DNA from: Alitiscatomonas aceti
GTDB lineage: Bacteria; Bacillota; Clostridia; Lachnospirales; Lachnospiraceae
Direction: 5' to 3'
Length of the DNA: 26,021 nucleotides
NCBI RefSeq assembly: GCF_025567195.1
Contig: NZ_JAOQJF010000038.1
Location: 1 to 26,021 of the forward strand
Of this stretch, positions 15,433-21,957 are shown piece by piece. Below the pieces are notes generated by a model that was not told where the DNA came from, ran no database searches, and saw only the letters and a list, made by a program, of their open reading frames with translations. Numbering within the stretch: the stretch's first letter is position 1; each line of letters starts with the position of its first letter. A program made the position numbers and the translations under genes.

Positions 15433-15843
15433 TCATAGAGATTCCTTCAGCAGCTCATCTACGGTATTACGAAAATCATAAAACAGATCCAGATACCTTC
15501 CAATGATGGTCATACAGGCGCTTTTAATGATCGCTCCATCATAATCATGGGCCAGCTCATTCCTGGTCCGGAGCATTTCCAGCCATGTGTCGTCGCTGAT
15601 CAGCTTTGCCTGGAATGCTTTTTTCAGCACTTCTTTTGGGGAGCCTGTCACAAAATCTGCGATCTCATAGTAGCCTACGATGATATCCTTCATCACCTTC
15701 CAGGCCAGATCCATGGTAATGCTGAATTTTGCCGTTGTGCCGCTGAGGACAAAGGAATCGCTCATATCTCTCTGCCTTGCCTCTGCAAGTGCATCCAGGG
15801 AACGTTTAAAGCTTTCATATCTCTTATAAAATCTTTCTTCCAT
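15433..15843 (-). CDS. HEPN toxin, HI0074-type (HepT-like)
   Basis: 136 residues, all helical in appearance. It matches the family called nucleotidyltransferase substrate-binding protein (HI0074 type), with MDLAWKVMKDIIVGYYE, SPKEVLKKAF and the HEPN ribonuclease motif R94-x4-H99-x-Y101 in RNELAHDY. The intact RX4HXY motif predicts an active RNA-cleaving toxin. In studied MntA-HepT pairs the partner inactivates the toxin by adding AMP to the motif tyrosine. The gene overlaps the nucleotidyltransferase gene by 20 bp and follows it in transcription. The pair lies between two direct repeats. Confidence 0.9.
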   Translation of the reverse strand: MEERFYKRYESFKRSLDALAEARQRDMSDSFVLSGTTAKFSITMDLAWKVMKDIIVGYYEIADFVTGSPKEVLKKAFQAKLISDDTWLEMLRTRNELAHDYDGAIIKSACMTIIGRYLDLFYDFRNTVDELLKESL

Positions 15844-16096
15844 ATTTTCTGATATCCTCCATTAACAGTTCGTTTGCACAGGTATCCATGTTTACAACAT
15901 CGATGGAATACAGGGTAGGAATGTCGTCGATCTCATCCCTGCACCGGTTGAAGTCCCTGCATCCGGAGATCGCAATGTCGATATCGCTTCGTTCAGCAGC
16001 GGTTCCCTTTGCCCTGGAACCGAATAAGACCACCTCTCTGGCCTGGTATCTGCGGCCGATCTTCACGATTTCCTGTAATATTTCTGCAACCGTCAT
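15824..16096 (-). CDS. MNT-type minimal nucleotidyltransferase antitoxin (HI0073/MntA-like)
   Basis: 90 residues with the polymerase-beta-type motif G26-S27-x10-D38-x-D40 in LFGSRAKGTAAERSDIDIAI, and a third candidate acidic residue, D66, in YSIDVVN. These are the metal-binding residues needed for nucleotide transfer, so it looks active. The start at 16096 follows GAGAGGGGTGG. A GTG seven codons upstream would use part of that site and is less likely. With the overlapping HEPN gene it forms a complete toxin-antitoxin module in antitoxin-first order, read from its own promoter. Confidence 0.92.
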   Translation of the reverse strand: MTVAEILQEIVKIGRRYQAREVVLFGSRAKGTAAERSDIDIAISGCRDFNRCRDEIDDIPTLYSIDVVNMDTCANELLMEDIRKYGRKIL

Positions 16097-16181
16097 AAGA
16101 CCACCCCTCTCTTCCACATGGCTCTATATATGCCCGGAGCCATGTCTGGACCTGTCTTTTATGCCCTGTCTCATGATGGAT

Positions 16182-16211
16182 ATTATACAATATACAGAGC
16201 CTTCGATACAA
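16182..16211 (-). promoter_or_regulatory. Promoter of the MNT/HEPN pair
   Basis: On the minus strand TTGTAT (16211-16206), an 18-bp spacer and perfect TATAAT (16187-16182). The overlapping plus-strand sequence TTATAC (16183-16188), 18 bp, TACAAT (16207-16212) could drive the ABC genes, which would make the two promoters overlap face to face. Confidence 0.6.
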
Positions 16212-16231
16212 TACCTAATAAAAATACGATG

Positions 16232-16269
16232 GGTCCAGGGCCGGGGCATCCGGCTTTTTACGGCCAGAA
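16232..16269 (+). repeat. Direct repeat copy 2, right of the toxin-antitoxin pair
   Basis: 38 bp, same as 15389-15425 with one extra T. GCCGG (16240-16244) pairs with CCGGC (16250-16254), then five T, a terminator shape in the leader of the following ABC genes. The downstream GCCGGAT (16272-16278) is complementary to ATCCGGC (16248-16254), so an alternative fold could disrupt the terminator. Confidence 0.92.
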
Positions 16270-16338
16270 ATGCCGGATTCACGCCCGGAGCGCAGGCGGC
16301 ATATTCTGATAGAAACAGAAGATGTTCAGAGGTGGTCC

Positions 16339-17100
16339 ATGATTCCCAAGCTGGAAGTCAGTCATTTATGCTATTCCTACCATACGATGGAGGGGGAGAC
16401 GGAGGCTCTTTCCAATCTGTCCTTTCAGGTGCAGACAGGAGAATTTCTGGCAGTGGTGGGGCCGTCGGGCTGTGGGAAATCCACACTGCTGTCCCTGATC
16501 TGCGGCCTTTTAAAGCCGGATTCCGGCAGGATCCTTCTGGATGGCCAGCCGGTTTTGGAAGGAGATACCAGGATCGGCTACATGCTCCAGAAGGATCATC
16601 TTTTTGAGTGGAGGACGATACGCTCCAATGCCTGTCTGGGGCTGGAGATCCAGAAAAAGATGGATCCAGACCATGAAAAAAAGGTGGAAGAGCTTCTTAA
16701 GGCTTATGGCCTTGGAAACTTTGCCGAAGCCAGGCCCTCGGAGCTTTCCGGCGGCATGCGCCAGCGGGCGGCCCTCATACGGACCCTGGCCCTGGAGCCG
16801 GATCTTTTGCTGTTAGACGAACCATTTTCGGCCCTGGACTATCAGACCAGGCTCACGGTCTGCGACGATATCAGCACCATCATCCGCAGCCGGAAAAAGA
16901 CGGCAGTTCTTATTACACACGATCTTTCAGAGGCTGTGAGCGCAGCGGACCGGATCCTTATCCTGACCCGCCGCCCCGGCCGTATCAAAGATACCATTTC
17001 TATTACGTTTCCCAAAGAAGCGGATAGTCCATTGAAAAGAAGAAATTTTCCGGAATTTTCCGTTTATTTTAATGAGGTGTGGAAGATTCTGAAAGAATAG
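16339..17100 (+). CDS. ABC ATPase of the nitrate/sulfonate/thiamine-precursor type
   Basis: 253 residues: Walker A GPSGCGKST (41-49), Q-loop in YMLQKDHLFEWRTI, signature LSGGMRQR (136-143), Walker B LLLLDEP (156-162), D-loop SALD and switch His in ITHDLSE. It is the same subgroup as the ThiZ-like protein at 2631 and clearly similar to it. The start at 16339 uses AGAGGTGG just upstream; the frame is open further up but that part is Arg/Glu-rich and runs back to the repeat. It pairs with the permease 29 bp downstream. The substrate is unknown because no binding protein is encoded nearby. Confidence 0.9.
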   Translation: MIPKLEVSHLCYSYHTMEGETEALSNLSFQVQTGEFLAVVGPSGCGKSTLLSLICGLLKPDSGRILLDGQPVLEGDTRIGYMLQKDHLFEWRTIRSNACLGLEIQKKMDPDHEKKVEELLKAYGLGNFAEARPSELSGGMRQRAALIRTLALEPDLLLLDEPFSALDYQTRLTVCDDISTIIRSRKKTAVLITHDLSEAVSAADRILILTRRPGRIKDTISITFPKEADSPLKRRNFPEFSVYFNEVWKILKE

Positions 17101-17129
17101 GAACGATCCCAGTGATTTGGAGGTGTCTC

Positions 17130-17924
17130 ATGAAAACGCATGAAACCCTGGCCCAGCAGGAATTTGTGGCAAGACAGCTGCGCCGCCGCCAGATGGTGGT
17201 CCTGGCCCGGCTCTTTCTTTTCCTTTCGGTCCTGGTCCTCTGGGAGGCCTGCGCCAGGACCGGTGTGATCAATGCTTTTATTTTCAGCTCTCCATCCCGC
17301 ATCGTCCGCTGTTTTTTCTCCATGGTGCTGGATGGAAGCATTTTTTTACACACCGGAGTCACCATCCTGGAGACTCTGGTGAGTTTTTTCTTTGTAACTG
17401 CGGTGGGGATCCTTGGGGCCGTGGCCCTCTGGTCCAGTAAAAGCCTGGCAGAGATCCTGGATCCCTATCTGGTGATGTTAAACAGCCTCCCCAAATCGGC
17501 CCTGGCCCCGATCCTCATTGTCTGGCTGGGGAGCAGCATGAGGACCATTGTGGCGGCCGCCGTTTCGGTGGCCGTATTCGGCTCTATTTTAACGCTCCAC
17601 AACGGATTTATGTCCATGGACCCGGACCAGGCCCGTCTGATCCGCTCCCTGGGGGGAGGAAAGAGGGAGATCCTGTTTAAGGTCCTTCTTCCCGGATCTG
17701 TCCCTCTGATCATCAGCAATATGAAGGTAAACGTGGGGCTCTGCCTGGTGGGAGTGATCATCGGAGAATTTCTGGCCGCCCGGCTGGGGCTGGGATATCT
17801 GATCATTTATGGGAGCCAGGTATTTAAACTGGACCTGGTACTCATGTCCATTGTGATCCTCTGTATCCTGGCGGCCTTTATGTACCAGGGGATCGCCCTG
17901 GCGGAGCGGCGGGCAGAAAGATAA
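17130..17924 (+). CDS. ABC permease, SsuC/TauC/ThiX type
   Basis: 264 residues with about six hydrophobic segments, starting after a basic N-terminal tail (QLRRRQMVVLARLFLFLSVLVLWEA). The EAA-type loop is at RLIRSLGGGKREILFKVLLPGSVP, followed by GLCLVGVIIGEF. GGAGGTG five bases upstream fixes the start at 17130; a frame from 17079 would overlap the ATPase. It forms the membrane channel for the ATPase upstream. A terminator directly after the gene shows the operon ends here without the expected binding-protein gene. Confidence 0.9.
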   Translation: MKTHETLAQQEFVARQLRRRQMVVLARLFLFLSVLVLWEACARTGVINAFIFSSPSRIVRCFFSMVLDGSIFLHTGVTILETLVSFFFVTAVGILGAVALWSSKSLAEILDPYLVMLNSLPKSALAPILIVWLGSSMRTIVAAAVSVAVFGSILTLHNGFMSMDPDQARLIRSLGGGKREILFKVLLPGSVPLIISNMKVNVGLCLVGVIIGEFLAARLGLGYLIIYGSQVFKLDLVLMSIVILCILAAFMYQGIALAERRAER

Positions 17925-17931
17925 AAGATCA

Positions 17932-17976
17932 GCCCCGGCGGGCCTGTTCTGTGAAGAATGGGGGAGCCGGGGTTTT
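17932..17976 (+). terminator. Terminator of the orphan ABC pair
   Basis: CCCCGGC (17933-17939) pairs with GCCGGGG (17966-17972) across a 26-nt loop, followed by TTTT. It begins 8 bases after the permease stop. Confidence 0.7.
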
Positions 17977-18039
17977 GATAGTCCGCCTGCCGGCACATGT
18001 TTCCAACAGGTATAAATCCTGAATGTTTCTGAGTAAATA

Positions 18040-18173
18040 GTGGGAGAACTGTATATTAAAGGCAATGGTATCGAATCATTGATATCGATGGTTGAAAACA
18101 CCATGTGCTGAACCGCATGTATGATGGCTTGGAAGATGTTAGTTCGTCACCGTCTTTTCGGTTGCAGCTATAA
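18040..18173 (+). pseudogene. Possible coding relic with a frameshift
   Basis: One frame reads VGELYIKGNGIESLISMVEN and then TMC before a stop (18109-18111). The overlapping frame continues LNRMYDGLEDVSSSPSFRLQ to a stop at 18171. The two pieces join naturally at about 18105-18108 with a one-base shift, as if a C-terminal coding fragment had decayed. I cannot name the family. No ribosome site or complete frame exists, and the piece could be chance. It fills most of the 190-bp gap between the ABC terminator and the GntR gene. Confidence 0.25.
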
Positions 18174-18863
18174 AAAAGCCGGGGGTGTTTTTGGCAAATG
18201 AATGGAGTCAGCAGAGTTCTCAAAAATCAAGTGAAAGGCGGATTTTTTTGATTCCGCAATGTGCAGCACCATTTTCTCTGCGGCTTTTTCCCAATTCCCC
18301 TGGAGACAGGGGACGGTGATGGCAAGATGTTCCCGGAAGGTTTCTTCCAGGCGATTATTGGAAACATTTCCAGTCATGTATCGGAGTCTGGTATCCTGGG
18401 CATGAATTAGGCGGTAGGACCGGTGGATATAGGTGTTAGGACAGGTTTCAATGATCATTAAGTGAAAACGGGAATCCAGATCGTAAAAATAATCATTGTT
18501 CTGAAAACATTCATTATTTGAATTTTTGTGTGAGAAAATATGATAAAACTCGGTCAGTGATTCCTGGGGGAGAAGGGCCCCATAATTCATGAGAGCATAA
18601 GGTTCATAAAGCAGTCTCATTTCATATATCATATTTATTTCTTTGACAGAAAGTGGTGTAACCATAATTCCACGCTTGGATCGGATCTGAATCAGGCCCT
18701 CCTGTTCCAGGCGGCTTAGAGCGTCCCGGACCGGGGTCCGGCTTAGATGCATATCTTCAGTTAACATCTCTTCGTTTAAAAAAGCGCCTGGCGCATATTC
18801 GCAGGTAATGATTTTCTGGCGGATATGGTGATAGGCCAATGTCTTTAAATTGGTTTTTGGCAT
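18168..18863 (-). CDS. GntR-family regulator with FCD domain
   Basis: 231 residues. An N-terminal winged helix (LKTLAYHHIRQKII, MHLSRTPVRDALSRLEQEGLI, KRGIMVTPLS) is joined to a helical FCD effector domain. The FCD metal-binding residues appear to be present: D130 and H134 in LDSRFHLMI, H179 in REHLAI and H201 in VLHIAES. FCD regulators bind small carboxylates, often through such a metal. It is divergent from pepD and the DUF3798 transporter, and both promoters carry the same 9-mer at the transcription start, which makes this the likely repressor of the operon and of itself. The protein is less GC-rich in coding than genes to its left. Confidence 0.93.
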   Translation of the reverse strand: MPKTNLKTLAYHHIRQKIITCEYAPGAFLNEEMLTEDMHLSRTPVRDALSRLEQEGLIQIRSKRGIMVTPLSVKEINMIYEMRLLYEPYALMNYGALLPQESLTEFYHIFSHKNSNNECFQNNDYFYDLDSRFHLMIIETCPNTYIHRSYRLIHAQDTRLRYMTGNVSNNRLEETFREHLAITVPCLQGNWEKAAEKMVLHIAESKKSAFHLIFENSADSIHLPKTPPAFL

Positions 18864-18882
18864 ATGTTTTTACTTCCCTGTG

Positions 18883-18891
18883 TGTTGTATA
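18883..18891 (-). promoter_or_regulatory. Candidate GntR operator at its own promoter
   Basis: On the minus strand TATACAACA begins 7 nt after the TAAGAT -10 box, at the predicted start of the regulator transcript. The same 9-mer, in the same orientation and position, lies at the pepD promoter (19063-19071). Confidence 0.55.
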
Positions 18892-18898
18892 CGATAAA

Positions 18899-18927
18899 AT
18901 CTTAGCATATTTTTGAGGTGGTTGCAA
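18899..18927 (-). promoter_or_regulatory. Promoter of the GntR gene
   Basis: On the minus strand TTGCAA (18927-18922), a 17-bp spacer and TAAGAT (18904-18899). The transcript would start near 18892. Confidence 0.65.
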
Positions 18928-18989
18928 TATTTTGGCGGAGAAAATTGAGTTTTAGTCAAAATTGATAAAAAATTATAATAAAATTCTAT

Positions 18990-19011
18990 AATCATACACA
19001 AAAATATGATT
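18990..19011. other. Inverted repeat in the GntR-pepD intergenic region
   Basis: AATCATA (18990-18996) and TATGATT (19005-19011) form a perfect 7-bp inverted repeat with an 8-bp spacer, 17 bp upstream of the pepD -35 box. The place suits an activator or a second repressor site; AT-rich chance is possible. Confidence 0.35.
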
Positions 19012-19027
19012 AATACACATATTTGCA

Positions 19028-19056
19028 TTGACATGATGTCGTAATATGTCTATAAT
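19028..19056 (+). promoter_or_regulatory. Consensus promoter of the pepD-DUF3798 transporter operon
   Basis: Perfect TTGACA (19028-19033), an exact 17-bp spacer and perfect TATAAT (19051-19056). Such a strong promoter beside a divergent GntR gene suggests control by repression. Confidence 0.9.
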
Positions 19057-19062
19057 CTGATA

Positions 19063-19071
19063 TATACAACA
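19063..19071 (+). promoter_or_regulatory. Candidate GntR operator at the pepD promoter
   Basis: TATACAACA starts 6 nt after the -10 box, over the predicted transcription start. It is the twin of the site at 18883-18891. Confidence 0.55.
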
Positions 19072-19139
19072 ATGAATACAAGATGAAATATATCAGACAA
19101 AATAAAGGGTAAAGAGTGAAGCAGGAAAGGAGAAATTAT

Positions 19140-20603
19140 ATGGCAACAGCGAAGTGTCTGGAAGGCTTAGAACCAAAGCGTGTATTTGAAGTATTCAGTG
19201 AATTGAGCGAGATTCCCCATGGTTCAAAAAACGAGAAGGCGATCAGTGATTATATCTACACATTCTGTAAAAAACTGGGGCTGGAAACCTATCAGGATAA
19301 AACCAATAATCTTATTATTAAGAAACCAGCTACTTCTGGATATGAAAATGCTCCTACTGTAGTCCTTCAGGCTCATTTGGATATGGTCTGTGAAAAAAAT
19401 GCCGATACAGTTCATGATTTCAAAAAGGATCCTATTCGGATTATGCGGGATGGGGATCGTATTTATGCAGATGGAACTACGTTAGGCGCAGATAATGCCA
19501 CGGGTCTTGCTTTTGCTATGTGTGTTCTGGAATCAAAGGAGATTCCCCATCCAGCATTAGAGGTTGTTTTTACTGCTGATGAGGAAGCAGGAATGAGTGG
19601 GATAAAAGCTCTTGATTTTTCCAGAATAAAAGGAAGAGTGATTCTTAACCTGGATTGCAGTGATGAAGGAATCGTAGTGGGTTGCGCGGGGTCCTCTGTG
19701 GTCCGGATGAAATTGAAAGCAGCTAGAGGGCCATTGAAAGATAGTATGGTGTGTATGAAATTAAAGATTCGCGGTTTGAAAGGCGGGCACAGTGGATTGG
19801 ATATCACGAAGGAAAGGGGAAACGCCAATGTGATTATAACAAGAATTCTTGTGGACGCAGAAAATGAACTGGGAGCTCAGCTTTCATGGATTTCCGGTGG
19901 ACTTCAGACCAATGCAATTTGTCGCGAGGCTGAAGCTGTTGTGGCTGTCGAGGAAAAAAAGAGGAATGAATGGAAAGTACTCATTGAGAGATGGGAAAAT
20001 ATATTAAAAAAGGAATTTAAGGTAAGTGATCCGGAAGTTACAGTTATTTCTGAGGAAGTAGGAAATGCAGACGATTGCTTTGATCAAGCAGGAACGGAGA
20101 GAGTGCTTGACTTTTTGATGAATATTGATAGTGGATTAATTGCAATGAACATGGAAGTTCCTGGTGTTGCAGAAACAAGTGGCAATGTTGGGACCATATC
20201 AACAGAAGGGGAGGAGATTACTGTCCGGGTTAATTATCGAAGTGGTTTGGAAAGTAAGAAGCGGTACATAGTGGAAAAGAATAGGCGTCTTGCAAGGGCT
20301 TTCGGTGCGGATTTTTTAGTGGAATCTGATTCTCCAGAGTGGGAGTACAAAGCTGATAACCGTTTAAGCAGTTTGGTTCAGAAAGTTTTTGAAAAACGAT
20401 ATGGAAAGAAAATGGTAGTAGAGGTATCTCATGGTGGAAATGAATGTGGAACATTTTTTAAACAGTTTCCAGATGCAGATATCGTATGCTCCGGCACACA
20501 GATTACCGGAGCCCATACGCCAAAAGAAAGCGTTATGGTGAGTACTATCCAGAAGGAATGGGAAATGCTTTGCCTCACTTTAAAGGAAATGCTTGAATAT
20601 TAA
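19140..20603 (+). CDS. pepD: M20-family cytosolic dipeptidase (PepD / aminoacyl-histidine dipeptidase)
   Basis: 487 residues with the two-zinc M20C pattern: His79 and Asp81 in LQAHLDM, bridging Asp118 in LGADNATG, Glu148-Glu149 in ADEEAGMSG, Asp172 in LNLDCSDEG, and the late His in VSHGGNECG. A lid domain lies between. Members cleave unspecific dipeptides, including Xaa-His, in the cytosol. AAAGGAG seven bases before the ATG fixes the start at 19140; a GTG at 19116 has no such site. It is the first gene after a consensus promoter, 70 bp ahead of the DUF3798 transporter. This suggests the imported compound is a dipeptide or an amide-linked peptide-like molecule. Confidence 0.93.
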   Translation: MATAKCLEGLEPKRVFEVFSELSEIPHGSKNEKAISDYIYTFCKKLGLETYQDKTNNLIIKKPATSGYENAPTVVLQAHLDMVCEKNADTVHDFKKDPIRIMRDGDRIYADGTTLGADNATGLAFAMCVLESKEIPHPALEVVFTADEEAGMSGIKALDFSRIKGRVILNLDCSDEGIVVGCAGSSVVRMKLKAARGPLKDSMVCMKLKIRGLKGGHSGLDITKERGNANVIITRILVDAENELGAQLSWISGGLQTNAICREAEAVVAVEEKKRNEWKVLIERWENILKKEFKVSDPEVTVISEEVGNADDCFDQAGTERVLDFLMNIDSGLIAMNMEVPGVAETSGNVGTISTEGEEITVRVNYRSGLESKKRYIVEKNRRLARAFGADFLVESDSPEWEYKADNRLSSLVQKVFEKRYGKKMVVEVSHGGNECGTFFKQFPDADIVCSGTQITGAHTPKESVMVSTIQKEWEMLCLTLKEMLEY

Positions 20604-20607
20604 AACA

Positions 20608-20630
20608 ATGAAATGGGGTTCCATTTTCAT
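20608..20630 (+). other. Hairpin between pepD and the binding-protein gene
   Basis: ATGAAATGG (20608-20616) pairs with CCATTTTCAT (20621-20630) with one bulged T. No U-tract follows, so it is more likely an RNA-processing or stability element than a terminator. Confidence 0.4.
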
Positions 20631-20673
20631 AGGAATAAAATAATTTAATGTATAATTAAAAGGAGGAAAAACA

Positions 20674-21861
20674 ATGAGAAAGAGGTTGGCAGTAATGTTG
20701 GCGGCAGTAATGGCGGTATCTCTGGCAGGCTGTGGAAGCACTCCGAAAGAAAGCAGTACAGAGGCAGCTGGAGCTTCGGAAACTCAAGCAGAGAGTGTAG
20801 CGACAGAAGGAGAGGAGAATTTTAAAATTGGTATTTTAACTTCTACCGTATCCCAGGCAGAGGAGGAATACCGGGCCGCAGAGTCTGTGAAGGAAAAATA
20901 TGGAGACCGTATTATCCACCAGACTTTTCCGGATAAAGCGTCCAGTGAACAGGAGACCACTATTTCAATCGCTCTTTCCATGGCAGCAGATCCTGATGTA
21001 AAAGCAATTATCTGTAATACGGCGATGGAAGGTACGGCAGCTGCAATGGAAAAGGTACGGGAAAAGCGGCCAGACATTTTGCTTCTGGCAGGCGTACCCA
21101 ATGAGGCACCAGATGTGATCTGTGCTGCAGCGGATTTAGTATTTCATCCAGATGTGGCAGAGATGGGTACTATGGTGGCAGAGGCCGCAGCAGAAATGGG
21201 AGCAACAACAGTAGTCCACTACTCTTTCCCGCGCCATATGGCTCAGCCACTAAATATTGCAAGACATGATAATATGAAGGCAAAGTGTGAGGAGCTGGGA
21301 CTGACTTTTGTTGATGGAACTTCTCCAGATCCCCAGGGTGACGCAGGAATTGCTGCAACACAGCAGTATATATTAGAGGATGTGCCGCGTAAGGTGGCAG
21401 AGTATGGCGAGAATACGGCTTTCTTTGGAACGAATGCAGGGCAGCAGGAACCTATGTGTAAAGCTGTTTTTGAGTCCAAAGCAATTTATCCCCTTCCAGA
21501 TAATCCAAGCGTTTTTTATGCTTTCCCGGGGGCTTTAGGGATTGAAGTTCCAGAAGATAAAAAGGGCGACGTTTCCTTCATGCAGGAGCAGATCAGCACA
21601 AAGCTTGCAGAGAATGATATGAGCGGCCGGATGGGCGCATGGAGCGCACCGATGCACACTATGTTCATTGAAGGGGCAGTAGAATATGCAATGGAATATT
21701 GCAACGGCGAGTTTACGGAACGGGCAGATCTGGATAAATTTACAGAAATTTTTTCCGAATTTGCAGGCGGAGATGTCAGTGTACGCAAATATACTGATAT
21801 TGAAACAGGAACCAGCTATGATAATTTCTTTGTCGTATTAGGAAAGTTCATTCAGCTGTAA
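20674..21861 (+). CDS. DUF3798 substrate-binding lipoprotein
   Basis: 395 residues. A signal peptide ends in the lipobox SLAGC with lipidated Cys20, then a Ser/Glu/Thr-rich linker to about residue 48. The mature domain has IGILTSTVSQAEEEYRAAE, FPDKASSEQETTISIALSMA, VHYSFPRHMAQPL, DPQGDAGIAATQQYILEDVPRKVAEYG and a late IFSEFAGGDVSV. This is the DUF3798 pattern, a periplasmic-binding-like family of unknown ligand. AAAGGAGG lies before the ATG. It comes after pepD and before a tandem ATPase and two permeases, so it is the receptor of that importer. The ligand is not shown by sequence; pepD suggests a dipeptide-like compound. Confidence 0.9.
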   Translation: MRKRLAVMLAAVMAVSLAGCGSTPKESSTEAAGASETQAESVATEGEENFKIGILTSTVSQAEEEYRAAESVKEKYGDRIIHQTFPDKASSEQETTISIALSMAADPDVKAIICNTAMEGTAAAMEKVREKRPDILLLAGVPNEAPDVICAAADLVFHPDVAEMGTMVAEAAAEMGATTVVHYSFPRHMAQPLNIARHDNMKAKCEELGLTFVDGTSPDPQGDAGIAATQQYILEDVPRKVAEYGENTAFFGTNAGQQEPMCKAVFESKAIYPLPDNPSVFYAFPGALGIEVPEDKKGDVSFMQEQISTKLAENDMSGRMGAWSAPMHTMFIEGAVEYAMEYCNGEFTERADLDKFTEIFSEFAGGDVSVRKYTDIETGTSYDNFFVVLGKFIQL

Positions 21862-21878
21862 AAAGAAAATGGGAAAGG

Positions 21879-21914
21879 GATTAGACGCCGCTAAACTGCG
21901 GCATCTAATCTTTT
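21879..21914 (+). terminator. Strong intra-operon hairpin after the binding-protein gene
   Basis: GATTAGA (21879-21885) plus GCCGC (21887-21891) pair with GCGGC (21898-21902) plus TCTAATC (21904-21910), with one C-A mismatch and a 6-nt loop, then TTTT. It probably limits read-through or protects the upstream mRNA, giving more binding protein than ATPase. Confidence 0.75.
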
Positions 21915-21957
21915 CCTTGCTACAATGGAAAATAACAAAATAGAAAGAGGGGTAAAT

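Noticed and set aside
15389..16269. The two repeats as a CRISPR array
   Set aside because: Only two copies about 840 bp apart with genes between them; no spacers or cas genes.
15389..16269. Insertion sequence carrying the toxin-antitoxin pair
   Set aside because: No transposase or terminal inverted repeats; the flanking repeats are direct and too long for a usual target duplication, so only a cassette-like origin is suggested.
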